Positions 41,712 to 51,184 are shown, counted from the first letter of the stretch. The stretch is DNA of 64,000 nucleotides from JADZAI01 sp047602465 (GCA_047602465.1 JASGHF010000001.1:2666001-2730000), one strand, 5' to 3'. Made by a program: numbers and translations. Notes: generated from the sequence alone by a model not told the origin.

Positions 41712-43589
41712 ATGAACATCGCCGTCAATCCGGCCGCCCTGCCGCCGTTCAAGCCGCTGCCGATGGTGCCGCCCCGGACGCGCGCCGAAAAACGCGCCGA
41801 CGGGACGTGGCTGATCGAGAGCGCCTATGAGCTGGGGCCGATGCTGCGTTCCATCCCGCATCTGCTGGAGGAGAGGGCGGCGGAGCATCCCGACCGCAAC
41901 CTCATTGCGCAGCGCGAGGTGGGGCCGGATCTGAAGACCGGCGCCTGGCGCTTCATGACCTATGGCGAGGCCAATGCGAAGGCGAACCAGGTGGCGCAGG
42001 CGCTGCTGGATCGCGGCATGTGGCAGGGCGACGGGGTGATGATCCTGTCGTCGAACTCCATCGAGCATATGGTGATGATGCTGGGCGCGATGAAGGCGGG
42101 CGTGCCGGTGGCCCCCGTGTCGGTCGCCTATTCGCTGATGTCGGGCGATCACGGCAAGCTGAAACACGTGTTCAATCTGGTGAAGCCGAAAATGGTCTTC
42201 GCCGATCACGGCCCGCTCTATGCCAAGGCGCTGCATGCGCTGAAGCTGGAGGGCGTGGAGGTGGTGACGGTGATCCCGGCGCCGGATCTGGAGCAGACGT
42301 CCTATGACAGCCTGCTGCAGACGAATGCCGGGCCGGCGGTCGCGGCGGCGATGGACAGGATCACGCACGATACGGTGGGCAAATATCTGTTCACGTCCGG
42401 CTCCACCGGCATGCCCAAGGGCGTGATCCAGACGCAGCGCATGATGTGCGCGGTGATCGCGGGACAGGAGGCGCTGCGTTCCGAGGAGCCGGACCCGAAC
42501 GATCCGCCGCAGGGGCTGGAGTGGATGCCGTGGAACCACATCTCGGCGGGCAATATCGGCTTCAACGGCAACCTCAATGCCGGGGGCACGGTGTATCTCG
42601 ACGCCGGCAAGCCCATTCCGGGCATGTTCGCCGAGACGATCCGCAATCTCTATGAGGTGTCGCCGGTCGTCTTCGGCAGCGCGCCCATCGCTTTCGCGAT
42701 GCTGGCCGATGCGATGGAGAAGGACGAGAAGCTGCGCGCCGGCTTTTTCCGGAAGCTGAAATATATGGGCTATGGCGGCGCGACGCTGAGCCAGGACATC
42801 TCGGACCGCCTGCAGGCGCTGGCGATCGCGGAGACGGGGCTGCGCATCGGGTTTACGACCATGTATGGCGCGACGGAGACGCAGGGGGTCACGGTGGTGA
42901 GCTGGCTGACCGACCGTGTCGGCCTCATCGGTCTGCCGCTGCCGGGGCTGACGCTGAAGCTGGTGCCGAACGGGCAGAAGCTGGAAGTGCGCGTGAAGGG
43001 TCCGACAGTGACGCCGGGCTATCTGAACCGGCCGGACCTGACGAAAGAGGCGTTCGACGAGGAAGGCTTCTACAAACTGGGCGACGCCGCGAAGTTCGTG
43101 GACGAGAGCGATCCCAATCAGGGTCTCGTCTTCGACGGGCGCGTGACGGAGGATTTCAAGCTGACGTCCGGCACCTGGGTGTCGGTGGGGACGCTGAGGA
43201 CCGACGTGCTGGCTGCGGCCTCGCCGCTGCTGCAGGACGCGGTGATCGCGGGACAGGACAAGGCCTATATCGGCGTGCTGGCCTGGCCGAGCATCGTGGC
43301 GGCGCGGCAGATTTCGGGCCTGCCGGCGGATGCGCCGGTGGCGGATGTGCTGGCCTCCGACAAGGTGCGGGCGTTCCTGAAGGCGCATATCGCCGCGCAT
43401 AACAAGGCGGCGGGCGGGTCATCCGGGCGGATCGGGCGGGTGATCCTGATGGCCGAGCCGCCGTCGATCGACGGCAACGAGATCACGGACAAGGGATATG
43501 TGAACCAGCGCGCGACGCTTGAGCGGCGTCACGCTCTGGTGGAGAAGCTGTACGCCGCCCAGCCGGACGGCGAGGTCATCGTGATCTGA
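41712..43589 (+). CDS. feruloyl-CoA synthase-like acyl-CoA ligase
   Basis: 625 residues from ATG 41712 (GAGGAA upstream). AMP-binding 'LFTSGSTGMPKGVIQTQRM', 'TMYGATETQG', 'YKLGDAAKF', and 'VFDGRVTEDFKLTSGTWVSVG', the last typical of feruloyl-/salicyl-type CoA ligases, which lack the usual C-terminal 'GK' arrangement. Probably activates a phenylpropanoid-like acid. An in-frame ATG at 41586 with GGAGGAGGG before it lies just behind the promoter and would add a 42-residue hydrophobic leader; I kept the start where family similarity begins. Confidence 0.85.
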   Translation: MNIAVNPAALPPFKPLPMVPPRTRAEKRADGTWLIESAYELGPMLRSIPHLLEERAAEHPDRNLIAQREVGPDLKTGAWRFMTYGEANAKANQVAQALLDRGMWQGDGVMILSSNSIEHMVMMLGAMKAGVPVAPVSVAYSLMSGDHGKLKHVFNLVKPKMVFADHGPLYAKALHALKLEGVEVVTVIPAPDLEQTSYDSLLQTNAGPAVAAAMDRITHDTVGKYLFTSGSTGMPKGVIQTQRMMCAVIAGQEALRSEEPDPNDPPQGLEWMPWNHISAGNIGFNGNLNAGGTVYLDAGKPIPGMFAETIRNLYEVSPVVFGSAPIAFAMLADAMEKDEKLRAGFFRKLKYMGYGGATLSQDISDRLQALAIAETGLRIGFTTMYGATETQGVTVVSWLTDRVGLIGLPLPGLTLKLVPNGQKLEVRVKGPTVTPGYLNRPDLTKEAFDEEGFYKLGDAAKFVDESDPNQGLVFDGRVTEDFKLTSGTWVSVGTLRTDVLAAASPLLQDAVIAGQDKAYIGVLAWPSIVAARQISGLPADAPVADVLASDKVRAFLKAHIAAHNKAAGGSSGRIGRVILMAEPPSIDGNEITDKGYVNQRATLERRHALVEKLYAAQPDGEVIVI

Positions 43590-43616
43590 CGGGCTGGGCG
43601 AGGGGGGCGATCAGGC

Positions 43617-44162
43617 GTGAGTATCGACGAGCGTGACGTGCGATCCTGCGCGACGGATGAAGCGACGCCGCTTGCCGTCGAGGCGCGGCTGATGCCCTGG
43701 GCCGCGACGATGCGCGCCGTGTGGTGGGCGGCCGGTCTCGCGGTCAGCCTGACCTTCTTCTATTTCGGCCTGGTGATGGGATCGTTCGTGCCGTGGCTGG
43801 CGCTGCCCATCACGGTGATCGGCGTTCTTGCGGCGCTCTATTGCGCCTGGCGGCTGTGGCGATCGATGCGGGCGCGCAAGCTGGATGCGCCGGTGATCGT
43901 GATCGGGCCGGAAGGGTTCCTCGACCGCCGCTTCGGCCGGCCCGTGCCCTGGCGCGATGTTTCGGGCCTGGAGGTCGACCAGCCGGGAACGCGCACCTTC
44001 CTGCGGGTAACGGCGGCCGACCCGGCGCGGTTCGTCGCGCGCGGGCGGATGCTGCGCCGGCGCGTGGCGCGGCAGGGCGCGCTGGTGTCGTGCCTGTCGG
44101 AGATGGATGTCAGCCCCGACAAGCTGGTCGCCGCAGCTGAGGCGCACAAGGCGGCCGCATGA
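43617..44162 (+). CDS. two-span membrane protein with PH-like domain
   Basis: 181 residues from GTG 43617 (AGGGGGG upstream). Two membrane spans at residues 34-80 (MRAVWWAAGLAVSLTFFYFG; LPITVIGVLAALYCAWRLW), then a soluble beta-rich part 'VIVIGPEGFLDRRFGRPVPWRDVSGLEV', like STM3941-type bacterial PH-domain proteins. Overlaps the MOSC gene by four bases. Confidence 0.7.
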   Translation: MSIDERDVRSCATDEATPLAVEARLMPWAATMRAVWWAAGLAVSLTFFYFGLVMGSFVPWLALPITVIGVLAALYCAWRLWRSMRARKLDAPVIVIGPEGFLDRRFGRPVPWRDVSGLEVDQPGTRTFLRVTAADPARFVARGRMLRRRVARQGALVSCLSEMDVSPDKLVAAAEAHKAAA

Positions 44163-44596
44163 GCGGGCGTCTGGAAGCCATCGCCATCGCGCCGAAAAAG
44201 CGCGGGCCGATGCAGGAGACGATGTTCGCCGAGGTGACGGTGCCAAAGGGGATCACCGGCGATGCGCGGGGGCATTTCCCCGGACGTCAGGTGACGCTGC
44301 TGTTCGAACATGACTGGAAGGCGGCCTGCGCCGATCTCGGCAAGGCGCTGCCCTGGACGACGCGGCGCGCGAACCTGCTGGTCAGCGGCATGGACGTGCC
44401 GGCGGAGGTGGGCGCGAAGCTGGCGATCGGCGAGGTCGTGCTGCAGGTCACCGAAGAAACGGCGCCGTGCAATCTGATGGAGAAGGCCGCGCCGGGCCTG
44501 CGGGCTGCGCTGGACCCCGGCTGGCGCGGCGGGGTGTGCTGCAAGGTGCTGAGCGGTGGCGCGATCACCACAGGCGACGCCGTCCGGCGCGTGTGA
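44159..44596 (+). CDS. MOSC domain-containing protein
   Basis: 145 residues. 'GITGDARGHFPGRQVTLL' and 'WTTRRANLLVSGMDVP' are the MOSC strands; the sulfur-carrying Cys is in 'ETAPCNLME'. MOSC proteins move sulfur to molybdenum or other cofactors. Single-domain, stand-alone form. Coupled by ATGA to the membrane protein before it. Confidence 0.88.
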   Translation: MSGRLEAIAIAPKKRGPMQETMFAEVTVPKGITGDARGHFPGRQVTLLFEHDWKAACADLGKALPWTTRRANLLVSGMDVPAEVGAKLAIGEVVLQVTEETAPCNLMEKAAPGLRAALDPGWRGGVCCKVLSGGAITTGDAVRRV

Positions 44597-44696
44597 CGGC
44601 GGCGTGGTCTGGGGCGTTAACGAATGAGAAACCTTCCCGGCACCAGTTTGAACACATGGCTGTGCTCCCTCATGCGGGGATCGTTCGGAGAGCGCC

Positions 44697-44906
44697 ATGT
44701 TGAATGCAGGGGATTTTCAGGACCTCGCCTTCTGGTTGATCGACGCGCATGGCGCCGACGCCCTGTCATGGGCCGACCGCGCCATCGCCGAGCTGGACCT
44801 TCAGGGCGATGATGAACGTGCGGAACTGTGGCGGATGCTCCGCTCGGTCGCCGACGACATGATCGCGGGCCGCCTGGACCCGCACAAGCGCCCAACGCTT
44901 CACTAA
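44697..44906 (+). CDS. small conserved-looking hypothetical protein
   Basis: 69 residues, acidic, helical: 'FQDLAFWLIDAHGADALSWADRAIAELD' (in part) then 'ELWRMLRSVADDMIAGRLDP'. GAGAG lies before the ATG. The Trp/Leu spacing looks like a small dimeric helical protein. No family recognised; the good start and codon usage support it as real. Confidence 0.55.
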   Translation: MLNAGDFQDLAFWLIDAHGADALSWADRAIAELDLQGDDERAELWRMLRSVADDMIAGRLDPHKRPTLH

Positions 44907-44951
44907 GCGATACGGCGTGGTAGAGAAGTCTCCGCGATTTGCGGGGACGCC

Positions 44952-45887
44952 ATGCTCGACGCCACCATCGAAGCCCTCATCAAACAGATGGCCGCCAATC
45001 CGGCTCCCAAGATGTGGGAGGTCGGGGCGCCGCAGGCCCGCACCATGTTCGCGGGCATGCGCGAGATTTTCGAACCCAAGGGCGTGCCGATCGGCAAGGT
45101 GGATTCGGTCGAGATCCCCGGACCGGGCGGTCCGCTGGCGGCGCGCATCTATACGCCGGTGGGGCTGGCCGGGCGGGTGACGCCGGCCTGCGTCTATTAT
45201 CACGGCGGCGGCTGGGTGATCGGCGATCTGGATACGCATGATGCGATCTGCCGCCAGCTGGCGAATGAAGGCGGCGTGCGCGTCGTCTCGGTCGATTACC
45301 GTCTGGCGCCGGAGAACAAGTTTCCGGCCGCCTTCGACGACGCCTATGCCGCGCTGGTGTGGACGGAGGCGAATGCGAGCGACCACAACATCAATCCGAA
45401 CCGTCTGGCCGTGGCGGGCGACAGCGCGGGCGGCAATCTGGCCGCCGCCGTCGCATTGCAGGCCAAGCTGAAGGGCGGGCCGCAGCTGAAATACCAGGTG
45501 CTGTTCTATCCGGTGACGCAGGCGCGCGCCGATACGGCCTCGATGCACGATCTGGCGACCGGGTATTTCCTGGAGAAGGCTTCGATGGACTGGTTCTGCG
45601 ACCAGTATCTGGAGGCCGGCGCGGACGTGAACGATCCGCGCGTGTCGCCGCTGGCGGCCAGGGATGTGAGCGGCGTGGCGCCGGCCTATGTGATGGTGGC
45701 GGGGTTCGATCCGCTGAAGGACGAGGGCAAGGCCTACGCGCAGAAGCTGAAAAGCGCCGGCGTCGCGGTCGACTATGTCGAATACGAGTCCATGATCCAC
45801 GGCTTCCTGGGCATGGCAGGCCTGGTGCCGCTGGCGACGCAGGCGCTGCGCGACGCCGCCAAGGCGATGTCGAACGCGCTGGCCTAA
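44952..45887 (+). CDS. alpha/beta hydrolase, hormone-sensitive-lipase family
   Basis: 311 residues. Oxyanion-hole 'YYHGGGWVIGD' (HGGGW at 84-88), nucleophile elbow 'AGDSAGGNLAAAV', catalytic Asp in 'GFDPLKDEG' and His in 'SMIHGFLGMAG'. Hydrolyses short-chain esters. No signal peptide. Its last codons overlap the convergent FAD-oxidoreductase stop. Confidence 0.93.
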   Translation: MLDATIEALIKQMAANPAPKMWEVGAPQARTMFAGMREIFEPKGVPIGKVDSVEIPGPGGPLAARIYTPVGLAGRVTPACVYYHGGGWVIGDLDTHDAICRQLANEGGVRVVSVDYRLAPENKFPAAFDDAYAALVWTEANASDHNINPNRLAVAGDSAGGNLAAAVALQAKLKGGPQLKYQVLFYPVTQARADTASMHDLATGYFLEKASMDWFCDQYLEAGADVNDPRVSPLAARDVSGVAPAYVMVAGFDPLKDEGKAYAQKLKSAGVAVDYVEYESMIHGFLGMAGLVPLATQALRDAAKAMSNALA

Positions 45888-47554
45888 AGGCCCAGCTTGC
45901 CGGGGTTCATGATGCCCTGCGGGTCGAGTTCGGCCTTGAGGGCGCGCAGCAAGCCCATCGCCTCAGGGCCTTTTTCCGCCGCCATCCATTTCGCGTGATC
46001 GGTGCCCGCGCCGTGATGGTGCGAGATGGTGCCGCGATTGGCCGCGATGGCGTCGGACGCCGCGCCCTTGATCGCCTCCCACTGCGCGATCTCGGCATCG
46101 AGGCCGCCGGCCGCACGCGGCCAGAGATAGGTGAAATAGAGGCTCGCGCCATCGTGGTAGGAATGGCTGATATGGGCGAGGCAGATGCCGTTCGCGCCGT
46201 TCGGGCTGACGCGCTTCATCGCGTCGAGCAGCGCGGTGCGGACCGCAGCGTAGAGCCGGGGGATATCGGACCAGGCGGCGGCGGTTTCCAGCGTGTCGAC
46301 GCCAAGCCCGCGATCCATCAGCGGATCGCGCAGATAGGGGCCGTGGAAGCGGCCCTTCAGCCAGCTTTTGGCGGGTGAGGCGCCGACGCCCATGCCGCCA
46401 TGCCTGCGTGCGATGTCCGCGATGCGGGCGCGGGCATAGGCGACAAGCTCGTGGTCGCCCTCGGCGCCGGCGATGAGCGCGCATTTCGCGCCGCCGAAGC
46501 CGCGGAAGCGCAGATAGGCGTCCTGGACCTTGTGCATCGTCTTGGGCGGATTGGTGAGGCGCGAGAGGGCGCCGAAGAAATGGGTTTCGTCCTCGTCGGA
46601 GAGACGGAGCGAGGCGACCGGGATTTCAGCCTGCACGATGGCGCGGACGGCGGCGCGGCCTTCCTCGAACGAGCGGAAGAGCCAGGCGCGGAAATCGCGC
46701 GCGGCGGGGCGCTCATGCACCGCGAAGGTCGCCTGCGTAATCAGGCCCAGCACGCCTTCCGATCCCGCGACGAGATCGGTGAGGCGGGGGCCGGCGGCGG
46801 AGGCGGGGAAGTCTTCGGTCGCCCAAGCGCCTTTCGGCGTCGCGAGCCTGGCCGAGACGAGCCAGTCCTCGGCCTTACCGTAGCGGTTCGATTGCTGGCC
46901 GGCGCCGCGCGCCGCGACCCAGCCGCCAAGCGTGGAGAACTCGAAGCTCTGCGGGTAGTGGCCGAGCGTGACGCCTTCGGCGTTCAGCTTCGCTTCCAGG
47001 AAGGGACCGTAGATGCCGGCCTCTGCCGTGGCGCGGAGGGATTCACGGTCGACGGAGATGAGCGCGTCGAGGCGGGTCGTGTCGATCATGATGACGCCGC
47101 GATGGCCGCCCTTCAGCGGCGAGACGCCGCCGACGACGCTGGTGCCGCCGCCGAACGGCACGACGGCGAGATCCATGCGGGCGGCGAGTTCGATGGCGTG
47201 CTGGCAGGCCTCGGCGGTCCTGGGATAGACGATGGCGTCGGGCGCGGGGTCGAGCCTGCCGGCGCGAAGGTCGAGCAGGTCGCGGTAGGAATCGCCGCGG
47301 GCGTGGAAGGCGCGGTCTTCCGGGCTGACGCCGACATCGCAGCCGGCTTCCTGAAACGCCGCGAGATCGCCGAACGCGAGGCCGGAGGAGGCCAGCGTGG
47401 ACTCCGCCAGCGTCCTGGCCGGCGTGGCGGGCAGCGGGCCGGATTTCAGCGCGCCGGCGAGGAAGGCCCATAATTGATCGGCGCGGGCGAAGCCGTCCTG
47501 ATGGCCGGCGGTGCCCCAGGCGTTCCAGCGCAGCGTCGAGCGGTCGAGAGTCAT
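45884..47554 (-). CDS. FAD-binding oxidoreductase, alkylglycerone-phosphate-synthase-like
   Basis: 556 residues. PCMH-type FAD domain with 'DLAVVPFGGGTSVVGGV', 'LGHYPQSFEFSTLGGWVAARGAGQQS' (in part) and the C-terminal 'HHHGAGTDHAKWM' with 'LDPQGIMNPGKLG' characterise the alkyldihydroxyacetone-phosphate synthase branch, where FAD and His residues swap an acyl for an alkyl group. It could also be a related 2-hydroxyacid dehydrogenase. Last gene of the glpD / lipid-kinase / AGPS-like unit. Confidence 0.85.
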   Translation of the reverse strand: MTLDRSTLRWNAWGTAGHQDGFARADQLWAFLAGALKSGPLPATPARTLAESTLASSGLAFGDLAAFQEAGCDVGVSPEDRAFHARGDSYRDLLDLRAGRLDPAPDAIVYPRTAEACQHAIELAARMDLAVVPFGGGTSVVGGVSPLKGGHRGVIMIDTTRLDALISVDRESLRATAEAGIYGPFLEAKLNAEGVTLGHYPQSFEFSTLGGWVAARGAGQQSNRYGKAEDWLVSARLATPKGAWATEDFPASAAGPRLTDLVAGSEGVLGLITQATFAVHERPAARDFRAWLFRSFEEGRAAVRAIVQAEIPVASLRLSDEDETHFFGALSRLTNPPKTMHKVQDAYLRFRGFGGAKCALIAGAEGDHELVAYARARIADIARRHGGMGVGASPAKSWLKGRFHGPYLRDPLMDRGLGVDTLETAAAWSDIPRLYAAVRTALLDAMKRVSPNGANGICLAHISHSYHDGASLYFTYLWPRAAGGLDAEIAQWEAIKGAASDAIAANRGTISHHHGAGTDHAKWMAAEKGPEAMGLLRALKAELDPQGIMNPGKLGL

Positions 47555-47560
47555 GTGGCC

Positions 47561-48496
47561 TCAGATTTTCAGGGTCAGCGCGGCGGGCAGGATTTCGAAC
47601 GTGGCGGGCAGGCGCATGTCGCCCTCGCCGTCGCGCTCGGCGAAAACGTGAGCGGTCTGTCCGTCGGCCGGCGCGGCGGTGACGCGGCGGCCGCGCACGA
47701 CGGTGACGGTCGGCTGCTCCAGATGCTTGCCGGTATAGATGTCGTTCATGCGCGAGATCATCGCACGGGTCTTCGTTTCGGCGATGACGACGACGTCGAA
47801 GAGGCCGTCGGCCGTGTCGGCGTTCGGCGCGATCATCATGCCGCCGCCGAAATAGCGGCCATTGGCGATGGCGGCGGTGGAGAGCTCCAGCGTCTCGTCA
47901 TAGGCATCGTCGACCGTGAGGCGCACGCGCCACGGCCTGAAGCCGAGGGCCGCCATGGTGGAGTGCCATTTGAAGGCGAACGGGCCGCCGAACCATTTGG
48001 CGATGCGGGCGCGGTTGACGCGGCTGACCACATCGCCCGAGAGGCCGAAGCTCGCGATGTTGACGAAGTGCCTGACCTGCGGCGCGCCGGCTTCGTCGAG
48101 ATAGGAGACGCGGCCGATATCGAGCTTGCGCGGCGTCGAGGTCTTGAGCGCGGCGATGGCCTGCAGCACGTCGCCGGGCGCGCCGAAGGTCTTGCGGAAG
48201 TCGCCGCCCGATCCGCTCATCGCGAAGGAGAAGACGGCGTCGGGGTTCACGGGCTGGCCGTTCTCGAAGAAGCCGTTGACGACTTCGTTCAGCGTGCCGT
48301 CGCCGCCGATGGCGACGATCCACGTCGCGCCGCGTCTGAGCGCCGCGCGGGCCTGCGTTTCGCCGTCGCCCTGCGATGCCGTCTGGACGATCTCGACGGC
48401 GCCGAGCGCCTCGTTCAGCGCCGCGGAGATGGCGGGCAGGCGCTTCGCCGTGCGGCCGCCGCCGGATTTCGGATTGACGATGGCGACGATGGTCAC
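47561..48496 (-). CDS. diacylglycerol/lipid kinase family protein
   Basis: 311 residues from GTG 48496, two bases after the glpD stop (GGAG inside glpD's end serves as ribosome site). 'VAIVNPKSGGGRTAKRLP' and 'IVAIGGDGTLNEVVNGFF' are the DAGK catalytic domain motifs (GGDGT binds ATP); 'SGSGGDFRKTF' follows. Phosphorylates a lipid or long-chain base. Genes on both sides act on glycerol-phosphate compounds. Confidence 0.9.
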   Translation of the reverse strand: MTIVAIVNPKSGGGRTAKRLPAISAALNEALGAVEIVQTASQGDGETQARAALRRGATWIVAIGGDGTLNEVVNGFFENGQPVNPDAVFSFAMSGSGGDFRKTFGAPGDVLQAIAALKTSTPRKLDIGRVSYLDEAGAPQVRHFVNIASFGLSGDVVSRVNRARIAKWFGGPFAFKWHSTMAALGFRPWRVRLTVDDAYDETLELSTAAIANGRYFGGGMMIAPNADTADGLFDVVVIAETKTRAMISRMNDIYTGKHLEQPTVTVVRGRRVTAAPADGQTAHVFAERDGEGDMRLPATFEILPAALTLKI

Positions 48497-48498
48497 GC

Positions 48499-50139
48499 CT
48501 AGCTCCAGCGGAAATGCGCGGCGACGGTTTCGATCTGCCGCGCCTTTTCGTCTTCGCTCCAGCCGAGCGATGTCTGCATAAGCGCGGCGACGCGGGCGAT
48601 CGTGTCGCCGCCGGGCGCGCCCAGGGTGCCGAGGCCGGTGCGGCGGAAGATGACGTCTTCCAGCGTCAGCGCCATTTCGCGGCGGACGGCGTGCAGCACC
48701 TCGGCGCCGCAATCGGGCAAAACGGGGCCGAGCGGTTCGAGCAGGCTGCGGTCGCCGTTCGCCTCGGCGATCACGTCGTCGGCGGCGGCGCCGTAATTGC
48801 GCGCGAGATTGGCGAGGACGCTTTCGTTCACCTGGCGGTAGGTCGTGCGGAGGCCGGCGAGGAAGCGCGTGAAGTTGCGCGTCGATTCACCGCCGAGCGG
48901 GACGCGGTCAGTGCGCGCACGTCTGGGGCGGCGGCCGAGATGTTTCTCGATGCGGTCGACGGCGATGGCGGCGACATGGCGCGAGGTCGTCCATTTGCCG
49001 CCGAGGGCTGAGAAGAAGCCGGGCTGGCCGTCTTCGGCGTGGTCGATGAATTCGGCCTTGCGGCTTTTCTTGTAGCTGCCGCCCTTTTCGCCCGGCTCGC
49101 TCTCGTCGATGAGCGGGCGGACGCCGGCATAGGCGTGCAGCACATCGGCGCGGGTGAGGGCGGCGGCGGGCAGGCCGGTGTTCACGGCGGCGATCATCTT
49201 GTCGATGTCGGCGTCGGTCGGCGTCACGCTGTCGGGCGCGCCTTCGAAGACGTCATCCGTGGTGCCGATGATCGAATGGCCGCGCCAGGGCAGGACGAAG
49301 AAATGTCCGTCGCCGACGAACATGGCGAGCGCCGTGTTGCCGGTGGTGAGGGCGCGGGTGATGAGATGGATGCCCTTGGCGCGGACGAGGCGGTGCGAGG
49401 GCGTGCCGCCCTGCGCCATCGCCATCACGCCATCGGCCCAGGGGCCGGCGGCGTTCACGGTGACGCGGGCGCGGATGAGGGTTTCCGCGCCGGTCGTGAG
49501 GTCGCGCACCCGGCCGCCGGCGGCGGCGCCGCCCGCGTCGCGCTCGAGCGCGATGGCCTCGCAGTAATTGACGATGACGGCCCCGCGCGCGGCGGCGTCC
49601 TGAAGGCAGCCAAGGCCGAGGCGTTCGGGCGCGTACATCTGGCAGTCGTGATATTCGAGCGCGGTCGGATAGCCGCTGGCGAGCGCGATGCCGGCGCGGG
49701 CCTTCAGTTCGTCGGTCTTCACGCTGCGATGGCCCGGCAGGCGCTGGTCCTTGTCGTCCAGCCATGTGCGGTCGAAGCTGAGCCAATCGTAGAGCGTCAG
49801 GCCGATGCGGAGCAGCAGCGTGCCTTTGCGGCTTGCAGGCTGCGGCACCAGGAAGGGCAGCGGATAGACCAGATGGGGCGCGATGCGCTGCCAGATGCGG
49901 CGTTCGCGTAAGGATTCGCGCACCAGGCCCAGCTCGAAATTCCTGAGGTAGCGGAGGCCGCCATGGACGAGCTTGGAGTTCGCGGCGCTGGTCGCGTGGC
50001 TGAAGTCCTTTTTTTCGACCAGCGCGACCTTGAGGCCGCGCATCGCCGCGTCGCGGGCGATGCAACTGCCCGTGATGCCGCCCCCCACGATCAGGAGGTC
50101 GAAGGTCTCGCGTTCTAGGCTCTGGACGTCGCGCCGCAA
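48499..50139 (-). CDS. glpD: glycerol-3-phosphate dehydrogenase (FAD)
   Basis: 546 residues. FAD motif 'LLIVGGGITGSCIARDAAMRG' (GxGxxG at 19-24), family signature 'SAANSKLVHGGLRYL', 'IIGTTDD' and the C-terminal 'GGKWTTSRHVAAIAVD'. Oxidises glycerol-3-phosphate to dihydroxyacetone phosphate, feeding electrons to quinone. Dihydroxyacetone phosphate is also the skeleton used by AGPS enzymes, linking it with the gene two downstream. Confidence 0.95.
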   Translation of the reverse strand: MRRDVQSLERETFDLLIVGGGITGSCIARDAAMRGLKVALVEKKDFSHATSAANSKLVHGGLRYLRNFELGLVRESLRERRIWQRIAPHLVYPLPFLVPQPASRKGTLLLRIGLTLYDWLSFDRTWLDDKDQRLPGHRSVKTDELKARAGIALASGYPTALEYHDCQMYAPERLGLGCLQDAAARGAVIVNYCEAIALERDAGGAAAGGRVRDLTTGAETLIRARVTVNAAGPWADGVMAMAQGGTPSHRLVRAKGIHLITRALTTGNTALAMFVGDGHFFVLPWRGHSIIGTTDDVFEGAPDSVTPTDADIDKMIAAVNTGLPAAALTRADVLHAYAGVRPLIDESEPGEKGGSYKKSRKAEFIDHAEDGQPGFFSALGGKWTTSRHVAAIAVDRIEKHLGRRPRRARTDRVPLGGESTRNFTRFLAGLRTTYRQVNESVLANLARNYGAAADDVIAEANGDRSLLEPLGPVLPDCGAEVLHAVRREMALTLEDVIFRRTGLGTLGAPGGDTIARVAALMQTSLGWSEDEKARQIETVAAHFRWS

Positions 50140-50186
50140 GGGAAGGATTCGCTCTGGCGTTGGGAAGGGCCGGGCACAAAAGGCGA

Positions 50187-50217
50187 GGGGCCGCCCCCTG
50201 TCAATGGAGGCGGCCCC
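50187..50217. repeat. inverted repeat in the divergent gap upstream of glpD and the hydrolases
   Basis: GGGGCCGCC and GGCGGCCCC, perfect 9-bp arms with a 13-base loop. No gene ends here on either strand, so it is not a simple terminator; it may be a leader structure or an operator. Confidence 0.45.
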
Positions 50218-50269
50218 CTGCTAGCGTTTTGGCCATCAACACCGCCTTCAAGAGCAAAACGAGGAAGCC

Positions 50270-51181
50270 ATGCCCCAGGTGAAGTCCAACGGCCTTACGC
50301 TCGAATATGACGATCACGGCAAGGCGGGAGACCCGCCGGTGCTGCTGATCATGGGATTTACCGGCCAGCTGATCATGTGGCCGCAGTCTTTCGTGGACGG
50401 GCTGGTCGCCAAGGGCTTCCGGGTCATCCGGTTCGACAACCGTGATATCGGGCTGTCCACGCATCTGGCCGACAAGGGCATGCCCGATGTCGGCGCGGCG
50501 ATGATGGCGGCGCTTTCGGGCCAGGTGAACAAGAGCGCGCCCTATGTGCTGGACGACATGGCTGCCGATGCGGTGGGCCTGCTGGATGCGCTGGGCATCA
50601 AGTCGGCCCATATCGTCGGGGCGTCGATGGGCGGGATGATCGCCCAGATCATCGCGGCCAAGCATGGCGGCTATGCCCGCAGCATGACCTCGATCATGTC
50701 GACCACGGGCCGACCCGGCCTGCCGCAGCCGGCGCCGGAGGTGCAGGCGGCGCTGATCACCCCGCCGGCGGACAATGGCCGCGAGGGCCGCATCGCGCAT
50801 TTCAAGAAGATGTTCACGGCCATCGGTTCGCCCGGCTTCCGCGCCACCGATGCCGAACTGGATGCGCTGGCCGCCGCCGTGGTCGACCGCGCGCCTTACG
50901 ATCCGGCCGGCATTGCGCGCCAGCTGGTGGCGATCCTGTCGTCGGAGCCGCGTCACGAGCTGCTGAAGGGCGTCACGTGCCCGGCGCTGGTGCTGCATGG
51001 CGAGGCCGATCCGCTGGTGAGGATCGAGGGCGGCAAGGACACCGCCGCCTCGATCCCCGGCGCGACATTCGTGGGCGTGCCCGGCATGGGCCACGATTTC
51101 ACGGAAAGCCTGATGCCGGTGTTCCTGGACAATGTCGGCGGCTTCATCGCGAGCGTCGAAGCCCGCGCGAAGGCGGCCTGA
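50270..51181 (+). CDS. alpha/beta hydrolase
   Basis: 303 residues. Nucleophile elbow 'GASMGGMIAQ', oxyanion strand 'ILLIMGFTGQ'-like 'VLLIMGFTG', acid 'HGEADPLV' and catalytic His in 'GMGHDFTE'. Followed three bases later by a paralogue of the same length, a tandem duplicate. Ester or C-C hydrolase of unknown substrate. Confidence 0.9.
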   Translation: MPQVKSNGLTLEYDDHGKAGDPPVLLIMGFTGQLIMWPQSFVDGLVAKGFRVIRFDNRDIGLSTHLADKGMPDVGAAMMAALSGQVNKSAPYVLDDMAADAVGLLDALGIKSAHIVGASMGGMIAQIIAAKHGGYARSMTSIMSTTGRPGLPQPAPEVQAALITPPADNGREGRIAHFKKMFTAIGSPGFRATDAELDALAAAVVDRAPYDPAGIARQLVAILSSEPRHELLKGVTCPALVLHGEADPLVRIEGGKDTAASIPGATFVGVPGMGHDFTESLMPVFLDNVGGFIASVEARAKAA

Positions 51182-51184
51182 GCC

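Noticed and set aside
41673..43400. 575-codon minus-strand frame
   Set aside because: Antisense to the feruloyl-CoA-synthase-like ligase; His/Arg-rich without domains.
50187..50217. Hairpin before the tandem hydrolases as a terminator
   Set aside because: No transcript ends there on either strand, since both neighbouring genes start away from it; kept only as an inverted repeat.
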